Shown here one piece after another: positions 56,360-64,000 of a DNA stretch of 64,000 nt. The stretch spans positions 60,793 to 124,792 of the forward strand of contig JARKOY010000175.1 in the NCBI GenBank assembly GCA_029975555.1. Direction: 5' to 3'. The notes beneath the pieces were generated by a model. The model was not told where the DNA came from, did not search any database, and saw nothing but the letters and a program-made list of their open reading frames with translations. Positions within the stretch are counted from its first letter, which is position 1. Each line of letters starts with the position of its first letter. Source of the DNA: Spirochaetia bacterium. Its GTDB lineage: Bacteria > Spirochaetota > Spirochaetia > Treponematales > Rectinemataceae. The position numbers and the translations under genes are program-made.

Positions 56360-57994
56360 ATGACACAGATGGTTTTGTCGGGCGACGAAGCGGTCGCGCA
56401 GGCTGCGCTCGACGCGGGGGTTGCGGGAGCCTTTGCGTACCCCGGGACTCCCTCGACTGAGATCATGGAGTATCTTCAGGAGCACATTGGGAAAGAAGCG
56501 GGCGTCGATGCTGCGCCAGGGCTCCGGGACGTCTCCACAAGGGTCGCCCAGTGGTGTTCAAACGAGAAGACCGCCTACGAGTCGGCGCTCGGCGTCTCGT
56601 TCGTCGGCAGGCGCGCGATGGTGTCGATGAAGCATGTCGGGCTCAATGTGGCGATGGACCCCTTTGTGAACTCGGCGCTCGTCCGGATCCATGGGGGACT
56701 CGTGGTGGTGGTGGCCGACGATCCGAGCATGCACTCGAGCCAGAATGAACAGGACTCGCGCCTTTTGGCGGATTTTGCGCGCGTGCCCTGTTTCGAGCCC
56801 TCCGACCAGCAGGAGGCCTACGAGATGACGCGCTCCGCCTTCGATTATTCGGAGGCGCACGAGGTGCCGGTGCTCCTACGGATCACGACGAGGCTGGCGC
56901 ACGCGCGGGCGCTCGTGACGACTGCGCCGGCCGGGGCCGTCCGCAACTTAGGGAAAACAGACGATCCCTACGCGTGGATTCTGATGCCGGCCATGGCGCG
57001 CAAGCGGTGGGCTGCGCTCCTCGCGAAGCAGGCCACATTTAAGGCTGACGCCGATGCCGCGAGCCGGCTTGAGCTGGGCTCGAAGGAGCTGGGCGTGGTC
57101 ACCTGTGGGCTGGGGCGGGCTTACTATATGGAAAACGTGGGGGATTGGGCCCAGGCTCATGGCGGCGAGCGGCCCACGCACCTGCACATCGGCCGCTACC
57201 CTGTAGGTGTGGGAAAAATCGAAGCGCTGGTCTCACGCGTGGGGCGCATCCTCGTGATCGAAGAAGGCTACCCATATGTCGAGCGGGAGCTGCGGGGCAT
57301 CTTCGGCGCGCCCGTGCCCATTGCGGGAAAAATGACGGGCGAGATTCCGCTTGCGGGCGAGTTGAGCGCGGATTCGGTGAGGGCTGCGCTCGGCCTACCT
57401 CCTCGCGGAGGCGTCGCTGCGCCGGCGATCGGAGTGCCGGCAAGGCCCCCGCAATTCTGTCAGGGCTGTCCGCACGCCGACTCGTTCACCGCGCTGAAAA
57501 AGGCGCTCGAGGGCGAGGCAGAATTCTTCTCGGCATCCGACATCGGCTGCTATGCGCTCGCCGCGCAGCCCCCGTGGAACGCCATAGAGTCCTGCGTCGA
57601 CATGGGCGCTTCGGTCGGCATGGCCCGCGGGGCGGCCTCGGTGGGGCAGAAGCGCGCAATAGGCGTCATCGGCGATTCGACATTCTATCACTCGGGTATC
57701 ACGAATCTGATCGACGCGGTCAAGTATCGGACCCCGATGACCCTCGTCATTCTCGACAACGGCACGACGGCCATGACGGGGGCTCAGCCGACCATCGGCG
57801 CGGCGTCCACGCTGCCCGCGCTGCTCGAGGGGCTCGGCGTAGAAAAAGAGCACATCCGCGTGCTCGAGGCGCACAGGAGAGCGCTCGATGCCGACGTGGC
57901 GGCGATCCGCGAAGAGCTCGCCTACGACGGCGTTTCGGTCATCGTCATGGTCCGCGAGTGCATCGAGTGGCTCAAGAAAGTGAGGAAATCATGA
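56360..57994 (+). CDS. iorA: Indolepyruvate ferredoxin oxidoreductase alpha subunit, without ferredoxin domain
   Basis: 544 aa. The N-terminal pyrimidine domain has GDEAVAQAALDAGVAGAFAYPGTPSTEI and SMKHVGLNVAMDP; the TPP domain has FCQGCPHADSF, DIGCYAL and GDSTFYHSGITNLIDAVKYRTPMTLVILDNGTTAMTG. These are the IorA motifs for oxidative decarboxylation of aryl 2-oxo acids. The usual C-terminal ferredoxin module with two CxxCxxCxxxC sets is absent; the chain stops at ECIEWLKKVRKS. GGGGAGG precedes the ATG, and the stop overlaps iorB (ATGA). Confidence 0.9.
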   Translation: MTQMVLSGDEAVAQAALDAGVAGAFAYPGTPSTEIMEYLQEHIGKEAGVDAAPGLRDVSTRVAQWCSNEKTAYESALGVSFVGRRAMVSMKHVGLNVAMDPFVNSALVRIHGGLVVVVADDPSMHSSQNEQDSRLLADFARVPCFEPSDQQEAYEMTRSAFDYSEAHEVPVLLRITTRLAHARALVTTAPAGAVRNLGKTDDPYAWILMPAMARKRWAALLAKQATFKADADAASRLELGSKELGVVTCGLGRAYYMENVGDWAQAHGGERPTHLHIGRYPVGVGKIEALVSRVGRILVIEEGYPYVERELRGIFGAPVPIAGKMTGEIPLAGELSADSVRAALGLPPRGGVAAPAIGVPARPPQFCQGCPHADSFTALKKALEGEAEFFSASDIGCYALAAQPPWNAIESCVDMGASVGMARGAASVGQKRAIGVIGDSTFYHSGITNLIDAVKYRTPMTLVILDNGTTAMTGAQPTIGAASTLPALLEGLGVEKEHIRVLEAHRRALDADVAAIREELAYDGVSVIVMVRECIEWLKKVRKS

Positions 57995-58569
57995 CCTGCG
58001 ATATCATTCTCTGCGGTGTGGGGGGGCAGGGAGGACTTTCGGTTTCGGTGGTCATCGCGCGGGCGGCCATGGCTGCCGGCCTCCATGTGAAGCAGTCAGA
58101 AGTCCACGGTATGTCGCAGCGCGGCGGGGAAGTCCTCGCCCACCTCCGCATCTCCGACAGGGAGATCTTCAGCCCCACGATTCCGAAGGGAATGGCGGAC
58201 ATCATCTTCGCCTTCGAGCCTCTGGAGGCGCTCCGTCACCTTTCCTGGCTCTCCGCCGAGCGTGGCACGGTGGTGGCGGCGATGGCCCCGATCCTCAACA
58301 TTCCGAATTATCCCGACATCGACAGCGTCCTTGGGGAAATCCGGAAAATTCCGCGCGCGAGGCTCGTCGATGCAGAGGCGCTCGCGAAACAGGCCGGCAA
58401 TGTGCGGAGCGCAAACCTCGTCCTGGTCGGCGCCGCGGCGGATTTGCTTCCCGTGCCTCCCGATGCTATAGAGAAGGAAATTGTGGCTTTCTTTTCTAAA
58501 AAGGGAGAGGCGGTAGTCCAGGCCAATCTCATGGCCTTCGCGTTAGGGAGGGCTATTCCACATGCATGA
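57991..58569 (+). CDS. iorB: Indolepyruvate oxidoreductase beta subunit
   Basis: 192 aa, the normal size of IorB. It opens with CDIILCGVGGQGGLSVSVVIARAAM and has KQSEVHGMSQRGGEVLAHLRI, both typical of the gamma-domain of 2-oxoacid oxidoreductases. It binds CoA and completes the active site with IorA. The ATG overlaps the iorA stop, and its end overlaps the next gene by 8 bases. The frame is also open far upstream inside iorA, but only this start is meaningful. Confidence 0.93.
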   Translation: MTCDIILCGVGGQGGLSVSVVIARAAMAAGLHVKQSEVHGMSQRGGEVLAHLRISDREIFSPTIPKGMADIIFAFEPLEALRHLSWLSAERGTVVAAMAPILNIPNYPDIDSVLGEIRKIPRARLVDAEALAKQAGNVRSANLVLVGAAADLLPVPPDAIEKEIVAFFSKKGEAVVQANLMAFALGRAIPHA

Positions 58570-60994
58570 AGACATGGTGCACGGTCCGTCTTTGACCCCA
58601 GAAGGGAAGGTGCTCCGCGACGAGGCGCGGCGCATCGTGGCGCGGGCGAAAGCCGAGGGTCGGAACGCGCTCACGGAGCTCGAGGGGATGTCGCTCTTGT
58701 CGGCGATGGGCATGCGCACGCCGAAGTATTGGCTCGTCGAGTCCGCGGATGATTTTCTCAAAAAAATTCCAAAAGCCACCGAGGCACGCCCAAAAGCCAG
58801 TGTCTCCCCCGGCACCTCTGGCGCTGAGGGCGACACTCCCTGCGCTTCTAGAGCCTCGGACTCCCCGAGGCCGGGTCCATTCCCAGGAGCCAAGGCCGTG
58901 GTCAAGCTCATCAGCCCAAAGGTCCTCCACAAGACCGAGGTGCAGGGCGTCGAAATCGTCGAGAACAGCGTCGACGCCATCGCGGCCGCGCTGCGCCGCA
59001 TGGAATCGCGCTTCGAAGGAGTGCCGCGCGATGGGTTCACGGTGAACGAGTTCGTCGCCTTCGAGCCGAAGCTCGGGCACGAGATGATCTTCGGCTACCG
59101 CTTCGCGCCTGATTTTGGGCCGATCGTGAGCTTCGGCCCAGGCGGCATCTACACTGAGTACCTCGCGTCGAAATTCAAGGCGGGAGCGGGAACCCTCATC
59201 CTCTCGCCCCGCGTCTCGGATCGAACGACACTCGAAACGCTCCTTAAAGAGAATGTCGTCTACGGGCTTCTCTGCGCGGGGCTTAGGAACACAAGGCCTG
59301 AGCTCGCTCCTGCCATCCTTCAAGGTGCAATCCAGCGCTTTCTCGATGCGGCGGACGCGCTCTCGGCGGCTGGCATCGGCGAATTCGAGGTGAACCCTAT
59401 GGTCCTCTCGTGCTCAGGAGAGCTCGTCGCGCTGGACTGCCTTGTGACGCTCAAAGACTTTTCCTCGATGGGCCTTGCGCATGACGAGGAAGGCCTCCCC
59501 ATCAACATGGCGCAGCGCACGCGCCCCGTACAGGAAATAGGCCGCATCCTTAAGCCAGCCAGCGCCGCGGTCATCGGCGTGTCCGAAAAGAACATCAACA
59601 ACGGCCGCATCATTCTCCGAAACCTCATCCAGAACGGCTTCGACACCTCGCGCCTCTACGTGGTCAAGGCGGGGATCGATACGATCGATGGCTGTCGCTG
59701 TGTGCCGGACGTCGCTTCGCTGCCGGAAAAAGTGGACCTCTTCGTGCTGTCCATCCCTGCGGCGGCCACGCCGACCACACTCGCAGAGGTTGCTCGGCAC
59801 GACAAGGCCTGGACCATCATCGTCATCCCTGGAGGGCTGGAGGAAAAAGCTGGCTCCGACACAATCGTCGCCGAGATGCGCAGGGCCCTCGCCGATGCCC
59901 GCGCCCACGGCAAAGGACCTCTCATCAACGGCGGCAACTGCCTCGGAATCCGCTCCGTGCCCGGCAAGTACAACACCCTCTTCATCCCCGAATACAAGCT
60001 CCCCATGCCCAAGGGCAAGGTCGAGCCGCTCGCGCTGATCTCCCAGTCCGGCGCCTTCGCCGTCACGCGCCTCTCGAAGCACCAGAACATCAATCCGAAG
60101 TACGCCATCACCCTCGGCAACCAGATGGACCTCACGGTGGGCGACTACCTCGAGTACCTGGCGCAGGACCCTGAACTGCACGTCTTCGCAGTCTACGTCG
60201 AAGGCTTTAAGCCCCTCGACGGCGAAAAGACGCTCCGCGCGTGTAGGCGCATCGCCGAGTCGGGCAGGAGCGTCATTGTCTACCGCGCAGGCAGGACGCA
60301 GGCTGGAGCAGGGGCTGCGGCGAGCCATACGGCGAGCATCGCAGGCGACTATCCGGTGACAAAACAGCTTCTTTCCCAGGCGGGCGCGGTGGTCTGCGAC
60401 AGCCTCGACGAGTTCGACGATGCGATCACGCTCTTCACTCTGCTCGACGGGCGGAAGGCACGCGGCAACCGGCTGGCGGCCGTATCGAACGCCGGCTTCG
60501 AGTGTGTGGCGATCGCGGACAATCTCGGAGGAATGGTGCTCGCCTCGTTCGACGAAGCGACGAAGTCCTCCCTCGGCAAGATTTTCAAGGATGCGCGCAT
60601 TGCGGATATCGTGGACATCCACAATCCTGTCGACCTCACGCCGATGGCCGGCGACGACGCCTACGACGGAGCCTTCCGCGCGGCCATGCTCGATCCGGGT
60701 TCCGACCTGGGCATTGTGGGAATCGTGCCGCTCACGGGGATGATGAATTCGCTTCCGGCGAACCCCTCGGTTCACGGCGAGGACATCACGCGGGGAGATT
60801 CGCTCGCGGCGCGGTACGGCGAGCTGATCCGACAGACCGACAAGCCCTTTGTCGCGGTCGTCGACACGGGGCCTCTCTACGATCCTCTGTGCCAGGAGCT
60901 TGAAAAACACGGCATCGTGGTGTTCCGCACGGCCGACCGCGCGCTCAAGATGCTCGAACTGTGGAGGAAATCGCCCGCCGGGCGCGCGGAGTGA
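58562..60994 (+). CDS. ADP-forming acetate/acyl-CoA ligase (acetyl-CoA synthetase, alpha-beta fusion)
   Basis: 810 aa. Residues about 1-320 are the ATP-grasp part (KLISPKVLHKTEVQGVEIV, FGPGGIYTEYLAS, EVNPMVL); residues about 330-810 are the CoA-binding and ligase part (INNGRIILRNLI, GNCLGIRS, ISQSGAFAV, and ASHTASIAGD with the phospho-His). It makes ATP by splitting acyl-CoA to the acid. Directly after iorAB, aryl-acetyl-CoA is the likely substrate. An extra segment of about 40 residues (about 70-110), Pro/Ser/Gly-rich, interrupts the ATP-grasp lobe; its DNA is strongly palindromic. Confidence 0.9.
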   Translation: MHEDMVHGPSLTPEGKVLRDEARRIVARAKAEGRNALTELEGMSLLSAMGMRTPKYWLVESADDFLKKIPKATEARPKASVSPGTSGAEGDTPCASRASDSPRPGPFPGAKAVVKLISPKVLHKTEVQGVEIVENSVDAIAAALRRMESRFEGVPRDGFTVNEFVAFEPKLGHEMIFGYRFAPDFGPIVSFGPGGIYTEYLASKFKAGAGTLILSPRVSDRTTLETLLKENVVYGLLCAGLRNTRPELAPAILQGAIQRFLDAADALSAAGIGEFEVNPMVLSCSGELVALDCLVTLKDFSSMGLAHDEEGLPINMAQRTRPVQEIGRILKPASAAVIGVSEKNINNGRIILRNLIQNGFDTSRLYVVKAGIDTIDGCRCVPDVASLPEKVDLFVLSIPAAATPTTLAEVARHDKAWTIIVIPGGLEEKAGSDTIVAEMRRALADARAHGKGPLINGGNCLGIRSVPGKYNTLFIPEYKLPMPKGKVEPLALISQSGAFAVTRLSKHQNINPKYAITLGNQMDLTVGDYLEYLAQDPELHVFAVYVEGFKPLDGEKTLRACRRIAESGRSVIVYRAGRTQAGAGAAASHTASIAGDYPVTKQLLSQAGAVVCDSLDEFDDAITLFTLLDGRKARGNRLAAVSNAGFECVAIADNLGGMVLASFDEATKSSLGKIFKDARIADIVDIHNPVDLTPMAGDDAYDGAFRAAMLDPGSDLGIVGIVPLTGMMNSLPANPSVHGEDITRGDSLAARYGELIRQTDKPFVAVVDTGPLYDPLCQELEKHGIVVFRTADRALKMLELWRKSPAGRAE
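58779..58871. repeat. Nested inverted repeats within the ADP-forming ligase gene
   Basis: Outer arms CCGAGGC (58779-58785) and GCCTCGG (58853-58859); inner arms AGTGTCTCCC and GGGCGACACT (58799-58837, one mismatch). GCCTCGG also pairs with CCGAGGC at 58865-58871. The block equals the extra 40-residue segment. Confidence 0.65.
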
Positions 60995-61079
60995 GCCTGC
61001 GGATTGCCTGAAAGGACCGCACTCCCTCTCCGCACACCTACTGTCAGAGTTGTGAGCGATGCGGCCGGGGCGAGTCTTT

Positions 61080-62933
61080 TTACGCCTCGAGCGGAAGCCC
61101 CGCGACGCCGATTGCTCCGCGCCACGCGAGGGAGGCGAGCACGGGCCCCATCTCGGCGACCACAATCCTTGACTCGGGATGAAAGCGCGCCGCGCAGAGC
61201 TCCGCGAGGTGCCGGGCGTCGGTTTCCGCATCGACGTGAGAGATGTGGAGTTCCACGGAAGAACCAGCAGGAAAAGCCTTTTTTACCTTTGAAAAAAGCG
61301 CCGCCACAGTATTGTGCTCGCCCGCGTATATTCCGGCGGTCCGCGCCCTGCCTTCCTGATCGGTGGCGAGCAGCGGCCTCAGTCCGAACTTTCTTAAAAT
61401 GAGGCTTTTAAGACCGTGGAGCCGCCCAGAACGGATGAGGCTCGAAAGGTCCCGTACCGCCACGAAGAACGCGAGCCGCTTTCGGAGGCCTTCGAGTTTT
61501 TCGGCGATCTCCCGAGCGCTGCGCCCCTGCTCCGCCATTTCGACGGCGCGCCGCACAAGCAGCCCTTGGGCCGAGGTGACGGTCCTCGAATCGAAGGCGA
61601 CGATCTGCCCGCCGACCGCGCGCGCCGCGCGGAGTCCGGCATGAAACGTGCCCGAGAGCGCGGATGTCAGCCCGATGTAGAGTATCTCTCGAGCATGGGC
61701 GGACGCGAGCGCAAAGGCCCTCGAAAACGCGGCGTCGGTCGGCTGGCTCGTCGACATCGAAAAGCCGGGCCGCTCCTTCATGAGGCGGCGGAGCTTCTTG
61801 ACAGAGAGCGCAGGGCCGTCGGGGCGAGTCTTGCCGTCGATGGTGATGAGCGCCGGCACCTTGAGCACGCCGTGCTCGAGGAGAAAAAACTCTGGAAGGT
61901 CGCAGCCGGTATCGGTGACGATGACGCACCAGGCGCGCTGCGTGCGGCGCGCAAGCTGTGCCTGCAGCCTCATGTCGTCCACTTTGTGCGCCTCCACAGT
62001 GCCATGCGCGTCGAGCGCGTCGAAGACGTCGCTCGGCGAATCGGTGTGCACATGAATCTTCGCGAGGCTCTCCGTGCCCGCGACGACGACGGAGTCTCCG
62101 AGGGTTGCCAGTTCGGCCCTCATTGCGTCGAGGTCGAGCGTTTCGCCTCGCACGAGGGCCTCGGTGCAGTAACGGAAGTCGACATTGTCCGCATCCGCAA
62201 GGATTTCGAATTCGGGATGAGTCGCAATATCAACCTGAGGTCCGGCGAGTACATCGAGGCCAGGGCTTCCGGACACCGGGCGCCGCCTTTCGGCGCTGAG
62301 CATCTCCCTCAGAGAGCCCGATTTTATGAATTGGGCGATGCCTTCGAGCATGTGGACAAAACCCTTGGCACCGGCGTCGACCACACCTGCCCGGCGCATC
62401 TCGGGCAGCATGTCTTTCGTCTTTGCGAGCGAAGCCTTTGCCGATTCGTACGCCGCGGTGAACGCATGGAGGATGTCGTCGGACTGCTGGGCCTTCTCGT
62501 ACAGCGCATGGGCCCAATCGTGGAGCACCGTAAGAATCGTGCCTTCCTTTGGAACCGAAAGCGCCCTGCGCGTCTTTTCGGCGGCGAAAACCGCGGCGCC
62601 AGCAAACCGCTTGGCGCTTATGCGCACCTCGTGCCCGAGCTCCTCCGCGAGCGCCGAGAAAAACTGCGCCAGAATGGCGCCGGAATTGCCCTTCGCCGCG
62701 GCGAGGGCGGACTGCGCCACTTCCTTCAACACGCTCCCGACATTTCGTGGTCTAAACGTGGCGAGCGATGCGGATATGGCGCGGGCCGTGCTCGCCATGT
62801 TCGTGCCGGTGTCGCCGTCCGGCACGGGGAATACGTTGATCGCGTTGAGGCTCGCGACGTTCTGCATGAGTGAATGGGAACCAGCGGTCAGCGCGAGTCT
62901 GAGCCTTGGGCCGTCGATGTAGGAAATCTTCAT
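61080..62933 (-). CDS. Fused fatty-acid kinase (DhaL/FakA) and DegV (FakB) protein
   Basis: 617 aa. Residues about 1-200 are the DhaL/DAK2 kinase domain (INVFPVPDGDTGTNMAST, with the Asp residues that bind Mg-ATP, and AAKGNSGAILAQF). Residues about 205-330 resemble the FakA middle and C-terminal domain. Residues about 335-617 are DegV, the fatty-acid-binding FakB fold (VTDTGCDLPE, STSQPT, GLTSALSGTFHAG, VDSRT-like AFDSRTVTSAQG). In Firmicutes these are separate proteins; here ATP-dependent phosphorylation and acyl carriage are on one chain. The acyl-phosphate acceptor enzyme PlsY is encoded just upstream. Confidence 0.88.
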   Translation of the reverse strand: MKISYIDGPRLRLALTAGSHSLMQNVASLNAINVFPVPDGDTGTNMASTARAISASLATFRPRNVGSVLKEVAQSALAAAKGNSGAILAQFFSALAEELGHEVRISAKRFAGAAVFAAEKTRRALSVPKEGTILTVLHDWAHALYEKAQQSDDILHAFTAAYESAKASLAKTKDMLPEMRRAGVVDAGAKGFVHMLEGIAQFIKSGSLREMLSAERRRPVSGSPGLDVLAGPQVDIATHPEFEILADADNVDFRYCTEALVRGETLDLDAMRAELATLGDSVVVAGTESLAKIHVHTDSPSDVFDALDAHGTVEAHKVDDMRLQAQLARRTQRAWCVIVTDTGCDLPEFFLLEHGVLKVPALITIDGKTRPDGPALSVKKLRRLMKERPGFSMSTSQPTDAAFSRAFALASAHAREILYIGLTSALSGTFHAGLRAARAVGGQIVAFDSRTVTSAQGLLVRRAVEMAEQGRSAREIAEKLEGLRKRLAFFVAVRDLSSLIRSGRLHGLKSLILRKFGLRPLLATDQEGRARTAGIYAGEHNTVAALFSKVKKAFPAGSSVELHISHVDAETDARHLAELCAARFHPESRIVVAEMGPVLASLAWRGAIGVAGLPLEA

Positions 62934-62940
62934 TGCACTT

Positions 62941-62957
62941 TACAATATTACATTGTA
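62941..62957. promoter_or_regulatory. Palindrome upstream of the fatty-acid kinase gene
   Basis: TACAAT-ATTAC-ATTGTA, perfect six-base arms with five-base spacer, starting 8 bases before the ATG. Could be an operator or a processing hairpin. Confidence 0.45.
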
Positions 62958-62961
62958 TGTC

Positions 62962-63033
62962 AAAGAGCAAGGTAGTCGGTCCATCAAACGCCCTTGCATG
63001 TTAAAGAGCAAGGTGACCGGCACATCAAACACC
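62962..63033. repeat. Imperfect 41-bp tandem repeat over the plsY stop codon
   Basis: Two units with a 41-base period, each starting AAAGAGCAAGGT and containing CATCAAAC; about 25 of the first 31 positions agree. The second unit includes the plsY stop (63025-63027). Confidence 0.75.
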
Positions 63034-63675
63034 TCTTCGCCTGTCCTTCCTGCGCAAAAATCGGAATTTTTCAAAAGCCCGTTCCTCGCCTCTCAGTATC
63101 CTTCGGATGTTCGCCCTGTGCGTATACACGATGAAGAGCGCCGCCGCGACGCCGAGCCCCAGATACCACGGGTTTGCGGGCCTGCCCTGCGCTCCCAACG
63201 CGATCGCAAGAGGGAGGATGATCGCAGCGGTGATCGACGCCGCCGACACAATGCCCGTCAGCCCGATCACGAGGAGAAAGCCAATCGCACAGAAAATCGC
63301 GGCGACCGGCGCCATTACGATGAGCGCCCCCGCTCCGGTCGCCACCCCCTTGCCTCCTCGGAAGCCCGCAAATACTGGGAACACGTGGCCTACCATCGCC
63401 GCCACCGCGCCCATTACCTGGAGCGCCTCCCGCGGCAGTCCGGCATTCTTCCCCACCCACGTGGCCAGAACCACTGCCAGCACCCCCTTGCCGACATCGA
63501 AGAACACGACGGGAATAGCCGCTTTCGCCCCGAACGCTCTGAAGACGTTCGTCGCTCCCGTGGCTCCCGACCCCTGCTTTCGCGGATCCGTGCCGAAAAA
63601 CAGTCTCCCGACGATGAGCCCCGTCGGAAAGGAACCTGCGAGGTAGGCAAGCAAAATAGCCAAAATTGCTTCCAT
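63025..63675 (-). CDS. plsY: Glycerol-3-phosphate acyltransferase PlsY
   Basis: 216 aa with about five membrane segments. The three PlsY motifs are present: GSFPTGLIVGRLFFGTDPRKQGSGATGATNVFRAFG (motif 1, including GSGNxGATN-like GSGATGATN), VGHVFPVFAGFRGGKGVATGAG (motif 2) and HRANIRRILRGEE (motif 3). It transfers acyl groups from acyl-phosphate to glycerol-3-phosphate at the inner membrane, the first step of phospholipid synthesis. GAGGA lies 8 bases before the ATG. The fatty-acid kinase gene follows by 91 bases and would supply the acyl-phosphate. Confidence 0.95.
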   Translation of the reverse strand: MEAILAILLAYLAGSFPTGLIVGRLFFGTDPRKQGSGATGATNVFRAFGAKAAIPVVFFDVGKGVLAVVLATWVGKNAGLPREALQVMGAVAAMVGHVFPVFAGFRGGKGVATGAGALIVMAPVAAIFCAIGFLLVIGLTGIVSAASITAAIILPLAIALGAQGRPANPWYLGLGVAAALFIVYTHRANIRRILRGEERAFEKFRFLRRKDRRRGV

Positions 63676-64000
63676 GCTTCATTCCTCAGGCAAGACTGCG
63701 ACGCCGCTTTCCCAAGGTGTCTGCACGGCACATAAGAATCAGGGCGCCGTCGATGAAGTGTTCTCGCCTTGTACTATTCTATATACAACAGAATGTTTTT
63801 TGAATATTGAGCGTAAAACCTGATGAGTGCTCTCAACCTTGGGTATAGGCTTGGGTTTGAGAAGGGCATAGGTGGATATTCCATAGGCGAGGAGCTCAAT
63901 CGAGAGCCAGGGCGGGCAGGTAGGCAGGCTTGTGCGTTCCTGGGGTCTGCCAAAGCTTTTTCCAGGTTTTGAGCATGGGAGGGGTCAGGGGGGAGCGGGA
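63676..64000. other. Window end, no gene called
   Basis: Holds the plsY upstream region and then about 260 bases in which several short minus-strand frames are open, one of them (to about 63775) running off the window. None shows a recognisable domain or ribosome site, so the edge is left uncalled. It may hold the end of a gene or mobile element lying outside. Confidence 0.4.

Noticed and set aside
59414..61231. 605-codon minus-strand frame opposite the ADP-forming ligase
   Set aside because: Arg/Val/Asp-rich translation typical of antisense frames in G+C-rich DNA; the plus-strand enzyme is complete.

Overview
The window is about 58-60% G+C by eye and very probably comes from a spirochaete. 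The best single marker is a P13-family porin at 20792, a family known from Borrelia and Treponema relatives. I cannot name a genus from sequence alone.

Layout. (1) 1-3170: the 3' end of a flavocytochrome-c-type fumarate reductase, an L-fucose mutarotase (fucU) and a DMT permease. (2) 3268-20431: a minus-strand defence island. Its G+C-rich backbone is a DUF499 ATPase with a Swt1/HEPN N-terminus, a DUF1156 adenine methylase and a SNF2-like helicase with DUF3883. AT-richer cassettes sit at each backbone junction: an AbiE-type toxin-antitoxin pair, an AAA ATPase/DUF4276 pair, and an Abi_2 gene broken by an in-frame TGA. The gene at the 5' end of the island encodes an RtcR-like sigma-54 activator with a CARF-like sensor. 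(3) 20653-21435: the P13 porin behind a consensus sigma-54 promoter. (4) 21568-28434: a complete trp operon, E-(GD)-(CF)-B-A. (5) 28445-35689: an ABC export/NEW3 operon, a Na/Pi cotransporter, a membrane GGDEF protein and tRNA-Leu(CAG).

(6) 35801-54738: a catabolic regulon. It holds a molybdenum hydroxylase (three subunits), a ten-gene minus-strand operon (cupin, SMP-30 lactonase, alcohol dehydrogenase, split transketolase, ATP-grasp half of a PEP-synthase-like enzyme, HprK-like P-loop protein, metallo-hydrolase, SDR, acylating aldehyde dehydrogenase), a transaldolase, an HD hydrolase, a DUF1097 membrane protein, the phosphohistidine half of the PEP-synthase-like enzyme and a GntR/FCD regulator. 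Five promoters here carry the same palindrome, ATCGAT-N-ATCGAT, next to or overlapping the -10 element. That ties dispersed genes, including the two halves of the split phosphotransferase, into one pathway, probably under the local GntR regulator. The substrate is unknown.

(7) 54946-60994: glutamine synthetase, then an indolepyruvate oxidoreductase (iorAB, lacking the usual ferredoxin domain) with an ADP-forming acyl-CoA synthetase, which fits conversion of 2-oxo (aryl) acids to acids with ATP gain. (8) 61080-63675: plsY followed by a fused fatty-acid kinase/fatty-acid-binding protein (FakA-FakB type), together a route for activating exogenous fatty acids into phospholipid.

The two most interesting signals are the CARF/sigma-54-governed defence island with its repeat-bounded AbiE insertion, and the palindrome-defined catabolic regulon around a split PEP-synthase-like phosphotransferase. 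All family names are from reading the proteins; no database search was run.
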